Assembly: GCA_028873695.1 (NCBI GenBank)
Contig: JAPPNU010000049.1
Coordinates: 1-48,677 of the forward strand
Origin: Gemmatimonadota bacterium
GTDB lineage: Bacteria > Latescibacterota > UBA2968 > GCA-2709665
Length of the DNA stretch: 48,677 nt
Direction: 5' to 3'
Shown: positions 33,412-41,019 of the stretch, one piece after another
Layout: each line of letters opens with the position of its first letter
Numbering within the stretch: the first letter of the stretch is position 1
Notes under the pieces: generated by a model
Told to the model about the DNA's origin: nothing
The model's database searches: none
What the model saw: the letters and a program-made list of their open reading frames with translations, nothing else
Made by a program: the position numbers and the translations under genes

Positions 33412-34530
33412 ATGGCCAAATACCGAGCAGCAGTCATCGGCCTGGGATGGATGGGCATGCTCTACGATCTGGCGGAGCGAATCCCCGACCTGTTCGACGT
33501 GGACGACGTGGACCGTCCCACGCCCGAACTGGACGTCCATCGCCGGTTCTATCACCACGACCATCCGGGCACAGAAGGGAACCCCACCTCCTATGCCGAG
33601 GCGCTGCACAGCCGTCCCGAGGTGGAACTGGCGGCGGCGGCCGACCGGGACTCCAAGCGTCTCGCGGCCTTCAGCGAACGCTACGGGATCGAGGCGACTT
33701 ACGAGGATGCCGAAGCGATGCTGCGCGCCGAACGTCCGGACATTGTGGCCATCGCCACGAATACGAAGGGACGCGCCGACCTGACGTGTCTCGCTGTGGA
33801 ATACGGCGCGCGCGGCATCGTAACCGACAAGCCGATGTGCCACACGCTCGAGGAGGCGGACCGCATGGTTTCAAACTGCGCCGATGCGGGCGTACCTCTC
33901 AGTTGCGGCGCGATTACGACCACCCACCCCTCTTTCGGTAAAGCCAGGGAACTGGTGAAAAGCGGGGCCATCGGCGAAATCCGGTCCATCGAGGCGGACT
34001 CGCCGTTCGCGCAACATCAGAACTGGTCGTATTTCCTGGATAGCGCGCCGGCCTGGGTATCGGGAATCGGAGACCTTCCCCGCCGCGGAACGGGCACCGA
34101 CGAGTTCAAAGGCCCCGGCGGAAGCGACGAATTCAGGGGCCAGGGAATCGTGGTGACGTCGGATCAGACGGTCGTGCACTTTCGAGCGGGCGCGCCGGGA
34201 GTCCGGCTGGAGGGGAGCACCGGAGAGATCGAGTTCGGGGGCCGTCAATGGCGGCTGAGACAGCAGCTGGAGACGACCGGCAACATTCGTGTCGAAATGC
34301 CGTGGCCGGAGCCGCAGTTCGTGCATCCGTACGGCGCGGTCTACTCGCTGAACGACGTGATCGATTGCATGGAAGGCCGCCTGGACGAGCCGAAGAACTC
34401 GGGCCGGCGGATTGCCGTGGCCCTGGAAGTCGAGATCGCGCTGAAACTCTCATCCGCCCGCGGTGGAGAGCGCGTGGAACTGCCGCTCGAGGACCGGTCT
34501 CTCGGACTGAACTACGACTGGTTCCGCTAG
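33412..34530 (+). CDS. Gfo/Idh/MocA family oxidoreductase
   Basis: 372-residue NAD(P)-dependent sugar dehydrogenase. Rossmann motif GLGWMG at residues 10-15; the catalytic Lys140 lies in TDKPM, a variant of the usual EKP. Full length, with the C-terminal beta-sheet domain. AGGAGA precedes ATG 33412. Such enzymes oxidise inositol, glucose or keto-sugars. Convergent with the Ldh paralogue, 37 bp apart. Confidence 0.92.
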   Translation: MAKYRAAVIGLGWMGMLYDLAERIPDLFDVDDVDRPTPELDVHRRFYHHDHPGTEGNPTSYAEALHSRPEVELAAAADRDSKRLAAFSERYGIEATYEDAEAMLRAERPDIVAIATNTKGRADLTCLAVEYGARGIVTDKPMCHTLEEADRMVSNCADAGVPLSCGAITTTHPSFGKARELVKSGAIGEIRSIEADSPFAQHQNWSYFLDSAPAWVSGIGDLPRRGTGTDEFKGPGGSDEFRGQGIVVTSDQTVVHFRAGAPGVRLEGSTGEIEFGGRQWRLRQQLETTGNIRVEMPWPEPQFVHPYGAVYSLNDVIDCMEGRLDEPKNSGRRIAVALEVEIALKLSSARGGERVELPLEDRSLGLNYDWFR

Positions 34531-34567
34531 AGAAATGGACCTGGGTTCCGGATCGCGCGGCCAGGCC

Positions 34568-35548
34568 CTACGCCCACGGGACCGGGAGCGAGAACTCGCG
34601 GGCGAGGCCACCGAGCGACCTTACCGCCTCCGCGCTGACGGGAATGCCGTTCTCCCGATAGTCGGCCTCCTTCTTCCAGGCCCTCTGTCCCGGCAGACCC
34701 GCATCCGAGAGTCCTGAAAGCGGTTGCATCTTGGCGGTCTCGTCCATCAGGTAGTCCATGTCCGCTTTCAAGGCGTCGCGTGAGGTGAAGCGGCTCACGT
34801 CCAGCGCCATGTGGAATCCGGACTGGTCGGCGCCCTGGAACCTCGTGGTCCGCCTGTCGAATTCAGGCAGCATCTGTCCCCCCAGGGTCCCCGAGAGGAT
34901 GTTGGCCACGTGTGACATGCCGATGGCCTTCACGAATACCGCCGGATTCCTGCGGACGTCCTCGTCGGCCGCCACGAAATGGCTGGCATAGTCGAGCAGG
35001 AAGTTGGGCCGACCGGTACCCGCCGGCATCCCGAAGGCCAGCGGCGGGCTGCCCTGGATCGAGCCGCGGATGCTGTCGGCGCGATTGTAAGACGGCGCGG
35101 CGTTCCGACCGGAAAGGCTGATGCCGACCAGGTCCTCCTTCAGGGCCATACGCACGTACTTCCCCGAGCTACCCAGATGGTGGTGATAGACAGTGGTGAC
35201 CACGCCGACGCCCGATTCTTTGGCTTTGGCAACAGCCATCCGCATCGCCCGGGTTGCGACGATCATCCCCAGGCCGCCGTCTCCGCTGAGCGCCGCGGTC
35301 GCCGGGCCTTCGTGCAGGACCCGGATGGTCGGATCGGGATTGGCGCGTCCTTCCTGGAACGAGCGGACGTAACGCTCCACCTGCATCACGCCGTGGCTGA
35401 CCACGCCGCGCAGTTCGGTGTCGACCAGCAGATCGGCGATCAGCCGGGCGTGCTCCGCGGGCAGAGGAACGGCCTCGTAGATCGCACATACGAGGCGCCG
35501 CAGGTCTTCAGCGGCAACCCGTATGCCGTCTTTCGGTGGAACATTCAT
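34568..35548 (-). CDS. Ldh family dehydrogenase (2)
   Basis: 326-residue dehydrogenase of the same family as the gene at 26519. The SHGV signature is at residues 51-54, with a YHHHLG segment around 121-126 in place of the VGHFG of the first paralogue. ATG 35548 with AAGGAG 7 nt upstream. Sequence differs broadly from the paralogue, so the duplication is old or the genes were acquired separately. It faces away from the heparinase-like gene, with the two starts 155 bp apart; the space between holds an aldo/keto-reductase-like remnant. Confidence 0.9.
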   Translation of the reverse strand: MNVPPKDGIRVAAEDLRRLVCAIYEAVPLPAEHARLIADLLVDTELRGVVSHGVMQVERYVRSFQEGRANPDPTIRVLHEGPATAALSGDGGLGMIVATRAMRMAVAKAKESGVGVVTTVYHHHLGSSGKYVRMALKEDLVGISLSGRNAAPSYNRADSIRGSIQGSPPLAFGMPAGTGRPNFLLDYASHFVAADEDVRRNPAVFVKAIGMSHVANILSGTLGGQMLPEFDRRTTRFQGADQSGFHMALDVSRFTSRDALKADMDYLMDETAKMQPLSGLSDAGLPGQRAWKKEADYRENGIPVSAEAVRSLGGLAREFSLPVPWA

Positions 35549-35711
35549 GGACAATCTCCTTGATTGGACGTCAGTACTGGCCGGCCCCGAGAGCACCGCC
35601 AACGTCGATAAGACAATCGCCGGTGCGACGCTGAAGCTGCCGGCCGAGGTGCGCGGAGAGCTGGACGCGGCGAGCGTGCGCTACGGAGAAAGATTGGTGC
35701 GCCATGTCTGA
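35547..35711 (+). pseudogene. Possible aldo/keto reductase C-terminal remnant
   Basis: About 54 codons reading DWTSVLAGPESTANVDKTIA then LPAEVRGELDAA, which resembles the cofactor-binding tail of aldo/keto reductases (TSVLAGP, then a helix ending LPxELxxELDA). The rest of such a gene is missing. The frame runs into the start of the heparinase-like gene, overlapping its first codons. Short, so moderate support only. Confidence 0.35.
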
Positions 35712-37665
35712 ACTCCCGCGCAACATCGAACAATTCACCGATCGCGACTTCCTTATCGAGTTCGACGGATCGTCTGCAGAGCTCAGGCGCGCAACCACGC
35801 TTGCGGAAAAAGGCGATCTGAACGCCGCGCGGACGGCACTCGTAAACCATTTCCGCAATCGACAGACGCCGCGCTGGCCGTTCGACCTCAGGGATGGACG
35901 CAACGGTGAAATGGGTCATCTCTGGCCCCCGGTACTCAAGCCGGATATTGAGGATTTCAAGGAACGCGCCGATCTCGCGCTCAGGAACATCCTCGTGATG
36001 TCGCCGGGATTGGAACTCCGGTTCGGCAGGGACCTGGACTGGGTGACGCCCGATACGATCAGCCTTTTTGTCCCGGGCAATACCTTCAAATGTTGTCATT
36101 TCATGCGGGACCTCGCCATCGCCCACGCCGCTTCCCGTGAGGGCGCCTACGCCGAAAAGTTCGCCGAATTTGCCGCCCGCTGGGTGACGGACTGGCCGTT
36201 CAGGCTCGATCCGGACTTCACCGGTGAAGACATAGTCTTCTGTCGATCCACCGGAGAGAAGTCCATGCCGAGCGGCCACCGGCTCTTCAACTGGATCACC
36301 TGCATTCAGAGCGGCATCCTATTCGCACGTGAGGTACCCGTCGAAACCGCGTTCGCGCTCATCAAGGCCATGTGGTACACCTGCGCGTCATATGTCCATT
36401 TTGAAGAATCCCGCTACGCGCGCAACAACCACCATATCATGCGGACCTGCAACGTCCCTGCCGTTATGGCGATGTATTTCCCCGAGACACCGCGCCTACA
36501 ACGCCTGCTGACGTTGGCCCGAAGGAACCTGAAGCGGCACGCGGCGGGAAGCTTTCTGTCTGACGGCTGTTACGTCGAGCGGTCCGGCAGCTATGCGATG
36601 GTCACGCTGGAAATGTTCCTCGCGCCGCTTCTGATCGCAAAGTTGAACCGCGTACGGCTCATGGATGCCGCGGATAGCGCGGTCATACGCCGGGCGATAG
36701 AGCAAATAGCGCTCACCGTCCTTCCCTCGGGCCAGCTTCCTCCCGTAGGCGACGGGGCGCCTCCCGGGGCATCGGCGACGGCAGGTCTCCTCGGCCTGGC
36801 CTGCTTCGCCCTGGACAGTGCAATCTGCGCTGAAGTCCTGCATCGCATGGGACTGAACGGTCATCTGCCTTCGTTGCTGCAGGCCCCTCCTCCGAAACCC
36901 CCGGCCTCGCTTCCCTCCGCTGTCCGGCTGCCCGCGACCGGAATCGCCGTTCTTCGCGGTTCGTGGAAACCGGATGCCGCCGCCATCACGTTGAACGTCC
37001 CGGACGGCGAGTGCGACGTCACCGGGCACGCGCACGACGACTCGCTTGCGGTCACGTTTCTGGCGCGCGGGGCGCCGATCCTGTGGCTCCCGTCGAACGA
37101 ACTCTACGTCCATGTCAACGGACCCCGGTATCGGGGGAAACCTGAACGGGGCTATCCCTATTCCGACCTCTCAAAGTCCGTGGTTCTCCTTCACGGTCGG
37201 CCAAGGTCCCGTCCGGAGGCCATGGCGGACGTGTGGGGCGTCGCCGCCGCTTCGGTGGAGAGTTCACTTCAGGCCGGCGCGGAATCCGTACTGACGGGAA
37301 CGCTGACGACGGCGGACGGCGTTACGTGGTCTCGCGAAATACGTCTTGGGCCGGACGACGAGTGGGCGCTAACGGACAGTGTACGGAGCAAGAGCAGAAA
37401 GTTCCACAGGGCCCTCTTCCACTTCGACTACGGTGTGGAAGTCAGCGGATCGGGCGCCGGATTTCGCGCGGTTCGCGGCGACGCGGCGGTTGGCATTGAT
37501 TTCGTGAGTAACAGGTTGGGGAAGACGCGGCTTCGGCGGAACGTCAGTTGGCTGCGGCCGAACGCCCACCGCCGCGGTCAGCCCGCGCCCTGGCTGCTCG
37601 AGGTACCGTTCGGAGGAAGCGGAGAAGCCGTGCTGGAGACGAGGTTCAGCATAGAGGGACGGTAG
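35704..37665 (+). CDS. Heparinase II/III-like family protein
   Basis: 653-residue protein with an N-terminal alpha/alpha-toroid (about residues 30-400) and a C-terminal beta-sandwich (about 405-650), the architecture of polysaccharide lyases of the heparinase II/III group. Key segments: ARNNHHIM (residues 239-246), GCYVERSGSYAM (288-299) with the candidate catalytic Tyr, and VTGHAHDDSL (439-448), the conserved metal/structural His region. No signal peptide, although lyases of this type are usually periplasmic. Start at ATG 35704. Substrate, likely an acidic glycan or oligosaccharide, is unknown. Confidence 0.88.
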   Translation: MSELPRNIEQFTDRDFLIEFDGSSAELRRATTLAEKGDLNAARTALVNHFRNRQTPRWPFDLRDGRNGEMGHLWPPVLKPDIEDFKERADLALRNILVMSPGLELRFGRDLDWVTPDTISLFVPGNTFKCCHFMRDLAIAHAASREGAYAEKFAEFAARWVTDWPFRLDPDFTGEDIVFCRSTGEKSMPSGHRLFNWITCIQSGILFAREVPVETAFALIKAMWYTCASYVHFEESRYARNNHHIMRTCNVPAVMAMYFPETPRLQRLLTLARRNLKRHAAGSFLSDGCYVERSGSYAMVTLEMFLAPLLIAKLNRVRLMDAADSAVIRRAIEQIALTVLPSGQLPPVGDGAPPGASATAGLLGLACFALDSAICAEVLHRMGLNGHLPSLLQAPPPKPPASLPSAVRLPATGIAVLRGSWKPDAAAITLNVPDGECDVTGHAHDDSLAVTFLARGAPILWLPSNELYVHVNGPRYRGKPERGYPYSDLSKSVVLLHGRPRSRPEAMADVWGVAAASVESSLQAGAESVLTGTLTTADGVTWSREIRLGPDDEWALTDSVRSKSRKFHRALFHFDYGVEVSGSGAGFRAVRGDAAVGIDFVSNRLGKTRLRRNVSWLRPNAHRRGQPAPWLLEVPFGGSGEAVLETRFSIEGR

Positions 37666-37922
37666 AGATGAGAAGATTCGGGGTCGTTGGACTCTCCCGA
37701 ATGCCAGTTGACACAATTGACGTCTGGAGTCACTAAGATAGAAAAAACCAGTTGTTTTTTTTGCGAAGGCGATTATATTTAACAAGCGGACATTTTCATA
37801 GAAATCTAGGCCCTCGCGCTTCGTCTCCTATCCCAAAACGAGATTCTGCAGAAGGACGCTTCTGTTAGCCTATCTCGTACGAGGCGCGAGGGCCATTCGC
37901 ATTTTAGGGGGTTGTTGCGAGT
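37666..37922. other. AT-rich spacer with structured leader
   Basis: Composition shifts sharply to A+T-rich. It includes the run AAAAAACCAGTTGTTTTTTTTG near 37741-37762, itself a small inverted repeat (AAAAAAC-CA-GTTGTTTTTT), which may terminate the heparinase-like transcript, and the long hairpin at 37809-37894. Confidence 0.6.
37809..37894 (+). ncRNA. Long nested hairpin upstream of the NYN gene
   Basis: Outer stem: GGCCCTCGCGCTTCGT (37809-37824) with ACGAGGCGCGAGGGCC (37879-37894), 16 bp with a single G-U pair. Second stem: ACGAGAT (37838-37844) with ATCTCGT (37872-37878), which abuts the outer stem on the 3' side. Inner hairpin: CAGAAG (37849-37854) with CTTCTG (37859-37864), loop GACG. 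The start codon of the NYN gene follows 28 nt later, so the structure would be in its leader. This is a prediction from complementarity only; it could also be a DNA-level element. Confidence 0.55.
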
Positions 37923-38564
37923 ATGACAGATAGAGTGGCCATTCTCATTGATGGTGAATGGTTTAAAAAGGTATTGCAGGACAGAGATCCGCAACGACAA
38001 ATTCCAACAGCTTTGGATATTCGAAACGCATTGGAGCCGATATTTCAAGATACGAATTGGTCCGAGGATTTCAGACCCTATAGGATATTTTACTATACTG
38101 CCCCTCCTTATGCCAAGACAGTCACTAATCCATTAAATGGAACTGCGGTGACGTATAGACAGACAACGGAATTTAAGCAAAACGAAACATTGATAGAAGA
38201 TTTGAAGTTACAACCTAATTTTGCTGTTCGTCTCGGTTAATTAGCAAATAGAGGATGGAGGCTTAGACATCGAGTCTTAGGCAAGTTGCCGCAGAAAGGC
38301 ACACAACGGTATATTTCGGCGAGTGATATACGGCCCAATCTGGTGCAAAAGGGAATAGATGTAATGATGGCCATTGATATGGTCACTTTATCGTTAAAAA
38401 GACTTGTGGGTGCTGTTGTTATTATTACTGGGGACGGTGATCTTGTTCCCGCATTGAAACTTGCCAGAGTTGAAGGGCTACGTGTTTTTCTTGTAAAGCC
38501 AAAAGGCGATGTGCAGATAGCGAAAGAGCTTTTCGTTCATGCGGATCTTGTTATCGAAATTTAG
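37923..38564 (+). pseudogene. NYN-domain (LabA/DUF88, PIN-like) protein with one in-frame TAA
   Basis: 213-codon frame that is continuous except for a TAA at 38238-38240 (codon 106). The translation matches NYN-domain ribonuclease-like proteins: VAILIDGEWF (Asp10), then after the stop GIDVMMAID (Asp146, Asp152) and IITGDGDLVPAL (Asp171, Asp173). All acidic metal-binding positions are therefore present, split over the two halves. The stop follows VRLG and precedes LANRGWRL, where relatives have a continuous strand. A single base change (from AAA, CAA or GAA) would create it, so a recent nonsense mutation or sequence error is likely. Strongly AT-rich against its neighbours. A terminator follows at 38602. 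Confidence 0.75.
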
Positions 38565-38601
38565 GATACGGGCCGATATTTCAATCTGAATAGTTGACAC
38601 C

Positions 38602-38634
38602 AAAAGCGCCTCGGCTCTTCACCGGGGCGCTTTT
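38602..38634. terminator. Bidirectional intrinsic terminator
   Basis: AAAAGCGCCTCGG (38602-38614) pairs with CCGGGGCGCTTTT (38622-38634) with one wobble or mismatch. The A-run and T-run on both sides suit the convergent NYN and thioredoxin-like genes. Confidence 0.85.
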
Positions 38635-38700
38635 CACGTTTATATTCGATAGTGGAAGCTGCAACAATCCGATATTTCTGACGCATCCCGAAAGGCATCG

Positions 38701-39891
38701 TCAAAGGAAGTAATTCCGACCGATGGACGCGGGAGGGGTGCGTTCGATGGGATTGTCCGACGCGAGTTCGAAGGCGAAACCGATGGGCGCGGGGCCGGGG
38801 TCGTCAAACCGTACGTTGTAGGTCGTGCATCCCCAGCGGTCGCCGGTCGCGACGGCATCGAAGGCCTCGAAGCTCCGCCGCAGCGGATCGTACGCGACCT
38901 GCCCAAACAGGTCCAGCTTCAGGCCCCGGGGTTTGTCCACGGTCATGCCGCTGAAGGGGTTGGAATCGAAGCTCGGTTCTCCTTCGAGGTGGATGCGTCC
39001 CTCCATGCGTAGCCGGATGCAGCCGTTTTCTACGGATTCGACGGTCAGGCTGATCTCCCCTTCTTTCAGGTTCTCGTCCCGCCATCCGGGCGACTGTCCG
39101 CGCACCGTGTCGATAAAGTGGCGCAGGGCGAGACGTCTGATGAAGAAATCCGGGGCGCTCCAGGTACGGCCGGGCAGGGGGTCGTCGGGCGCCAGAGACC
39201 GGACTTCCTCTTCGGTAAACCACGCGAAATCGATGTTGTGCCTAGGGTCGACGTCGTCGGAATCTCTCGGCAGGTCGCGAACGGTGACCTTGAGCGTCAG
39301 GCCGTTTTCCGGATGGGACCATCCGAGCCTGGGATCCACGGGATAGGTTTCGGGGACGTCGGGCGATTCGGCGTTGTCAGGGCGTTCCCGCCACTTTTCC
39401 AGGCCTCGCTCGAGCACTTCCAGGAGCGGGGCGGCATCCCGCGTGTTGATGGACCCCAGCAACTCGCCGTCCGAGGTACACGCGTACAGGCCCTGCCGGG
39501 TGGCCGTAGGCTCGGTGCGCCCACCGTAGTGGCCCTGTTCGGCCACCTGGCGAAAGAACTCGCCCTTGGCGTCTTTCTGCGTCTGGGTATAGCTGCAATT
39601 GTCCGCAACGGGAATGTACGATTCGTTGAGGATCCGGATAATCTTTGGATGGGAGAAAACGGACTCACGGCCCGCGATGCCGTTGTTTCAGACGCAGCCG
39701 AGCGGGTTTCCGTTCATCGCCCAGATAAACAGCGGTCTCCCCGCCGCGGCAGCGCGGCGACGGGCCGCCCAGAGATCGGTCTCCCAGCCGATGTCCGTCC
39801 ACCGCACTTCCTCTGGCTTCGACCGGATCAGCGAGGACAGAGATTCCATCGTCTCGGGACCTGGCTTCCATTGCGTTTGTCGATCTGTCAT
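38701..39891 (-). CDS. Thioredoxin-like protein read through in-frame TGA (candidate selenoprotein)
   Basis: Reading from ATG 39891 (preceded by AAAGGAG), 67 codons lead to TGA at 39690-39688, after which the same frame continues for 328 more codons to 38701. If TGA is selenocysteine the product has 396 residues. The first about 160 residues resemble thioredoxin-fold proteins: WETDLWAARRRAAAAGRPLFIWAMNGNPLG, then Cys66-Val-TGA68-Asn-Asn-Gly, then ESVFSHPKIIRILNESYIPV, i.e. the TGA falls in the redox loop. The remaining about 230 residues are an unrecognised domain. Just after the TGA, ACGGC and GCCGU can form a 5-bp hairpin with a 7-nt loop. Alternative: a nonsense-mutated gene. No signal peptide. 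Confidence 0.65.
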
Positions 39892-39938
39892 GTCGATCTC
39901 CTTTGGTTTTCTCAACTCTCGAGACCTGCCCCGCTTGC

Positions 39939-39958
39939 CCCCTTCCTGAAGGAAGGGG
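39939..39958. repeat. C-rich palindrome CCCCTTCCT-GA-AGGAAGGGG
   Basis: Perfect 9-bp inverted repeat upstream of the thioredoxin-like gene; same family as 961-984. Confidence 0.65.
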
Positions 39959-40055
39959 AAATGGTGACGGTTCGATGTTTGCGGTCGTGACGGGACAACG
40001 CTGTACCATCGATCAGAATGTTTTTAGATCACCGGTGCGCGACGCCAGCCTTTCT

Positions 40056-40079
40056 CCCCCTTTCCTTTAGGAGAGGGGG
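40056..40079. repeat. C-rich palindrome CCCCCTTTCCT-TT-AGGAGAGGGGG
   Basis: 11-bp stem with one wobble pair; same family as 961-984 and 39939-39958. Followed by GGCCGGGGGG and an AGCTGA array. Confidence 0.65.
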
Positions 40080-40141
40080 CCGGGGGGAAAGGTCTGCGGG
40101 GCTGGGTGAAGGGGTAGCTTCTGATCTTGCCTTTCGTTTTT

Positions 40142-40172
40142 AGCTGATTGCTGACTGCTGAGAGCTGATAGC
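40142..40172 (+). repeat. AGCTGA-type degenerate tandem repeat (copy 6)
   Basis: AGCTGATTGCTGACTGCTGA-type array ending 5 bp before the stop codon of the SDR gene. Confidence 0.7.
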
Positions 40173-40176
40173 TTCC

Positions 40177-40941
40177 TTACCGTTTCAATATCCCGCCGTT
40201 CACGTCGATCGTCGCGCCGGTGATGTACGCCCCCATCCGCGATGCAAGGAAGAGGGCGGCGTAGGCGATTTCCTCGGGTTGGCCGACGTAACCCAGAGGA
40301 ATGAGTTCGTTGATGCGGCTCCGGGTTTCGGAAGGGATTCGCATGCTGGTTTCGATAACGCCCGGGGTGATGGCGTTGACCGTGACGTTGCTCGAAGCCA
40401 GGTCGCGGGAGAGCGTCTTGGTCATCCCGATCATCCCGGCCTTCGAACTGCCATAGTGGACCCCGCCGGCAACCCCGCCCGTCTGGCCGCTGATGGATGA
40501 AATGTTGATGATGCGGCCGCTTTTCTGTTTTTCCATGTGCGGGGCCGCCGCCAGGCAGCAGAGATACGCGCCGGTGAGATTGGCGCCGATCACCCGCTGC
40601 CACTCGGCATGGTCCACGCCGGTATAGGGTCCCGGGCTGGACACGCCGGCATTGTTGACCAGGATATCGATGCGGCCGAACGCGTCCATGGTCCTTTGTA
40701 CGAAGGCGTTGACCTGTGTCTCGTCCGCAACGTCGGCCGGCGCTGCGAGTACATCTCCTCCGGCAGACAGCTCACTGGCGACCGCTTCCAATGGATCCGC
40801 GGTGCGCGCGACCAGCGTGAGACCGGCGCCCGCCTGATGGAAGACCTCGGCGATGCTCCTGCCGATGCCCCGGCTTGCGCCGGTGACGATGGCGACCTGT
40901 CCGGACAGGTCCAGAAGGTCGGCAAGGGTTTTCGGCGGCAT
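40177..40941 (-). CDS. Short-chain dehydrogenase/reductase (SDR)
   Basis: 254-residue classical SDR. Cofactor motif TGASRGIG (residues 20-27), structural NNAG (96-99), catalytic Ser in NISSISG (about 148-150), Tyr163 and Lys167 in VHYGSSK, and the C-terminal IDVNGG. Close in form to 3-oxoacyl-ACP reductase/gluconate-5-dehydrogenase types; the catabolic context favours a sugar or alcohol substrate. ATG 40941 has GGAG 6 nt upstream; an earlier in-frame ATG at 40953 lacks one. It follows ParC on the same strand after 78 bp. Confidence 0.93.
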   Translation of the reverse strand: MPPKTLADLLDLSGQVAIVTGASRGIGRSIAEVFHQAGAGLTLVARTADPLEAVASELSAGGDVLAAPADVADETQVNAFVQRTMDAFGRIDILVNNAGVSSPGPYTGVDHAEWQRVIGANLTGAYLCCLAAAPHMEKQKSGRIINISSISGQTGGVAGGVHYGSSKAGMIGMTKTLSRDLASSNVTVNAITPGVIETSMRIPSETRSRINELIPLGYVGQPEEIAYAALFLASRMGAYITGATIDVNGGILKR

Positions 40942-41019
40942 AATATACTCCATTTGCGTGAAGTCCGGAGGCGAAAAACACCTCGGTCCCCGTCGACCGA
41001 TCCGGATCCTCGCCCGGGG

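Noticed and set aside
37809..37894. Integron attC site
   Set aside because: The stem is long and palindromic, but I could not find the paired R'/R'' core sequences (GTTRRRY-type) in the right places, and no integrase is present.
37923..38240. NYN first half as a complete 105-residue gene
   Set aside because: The same frame continues after the stop with the missing half of the domain, so a split gene explains it better.
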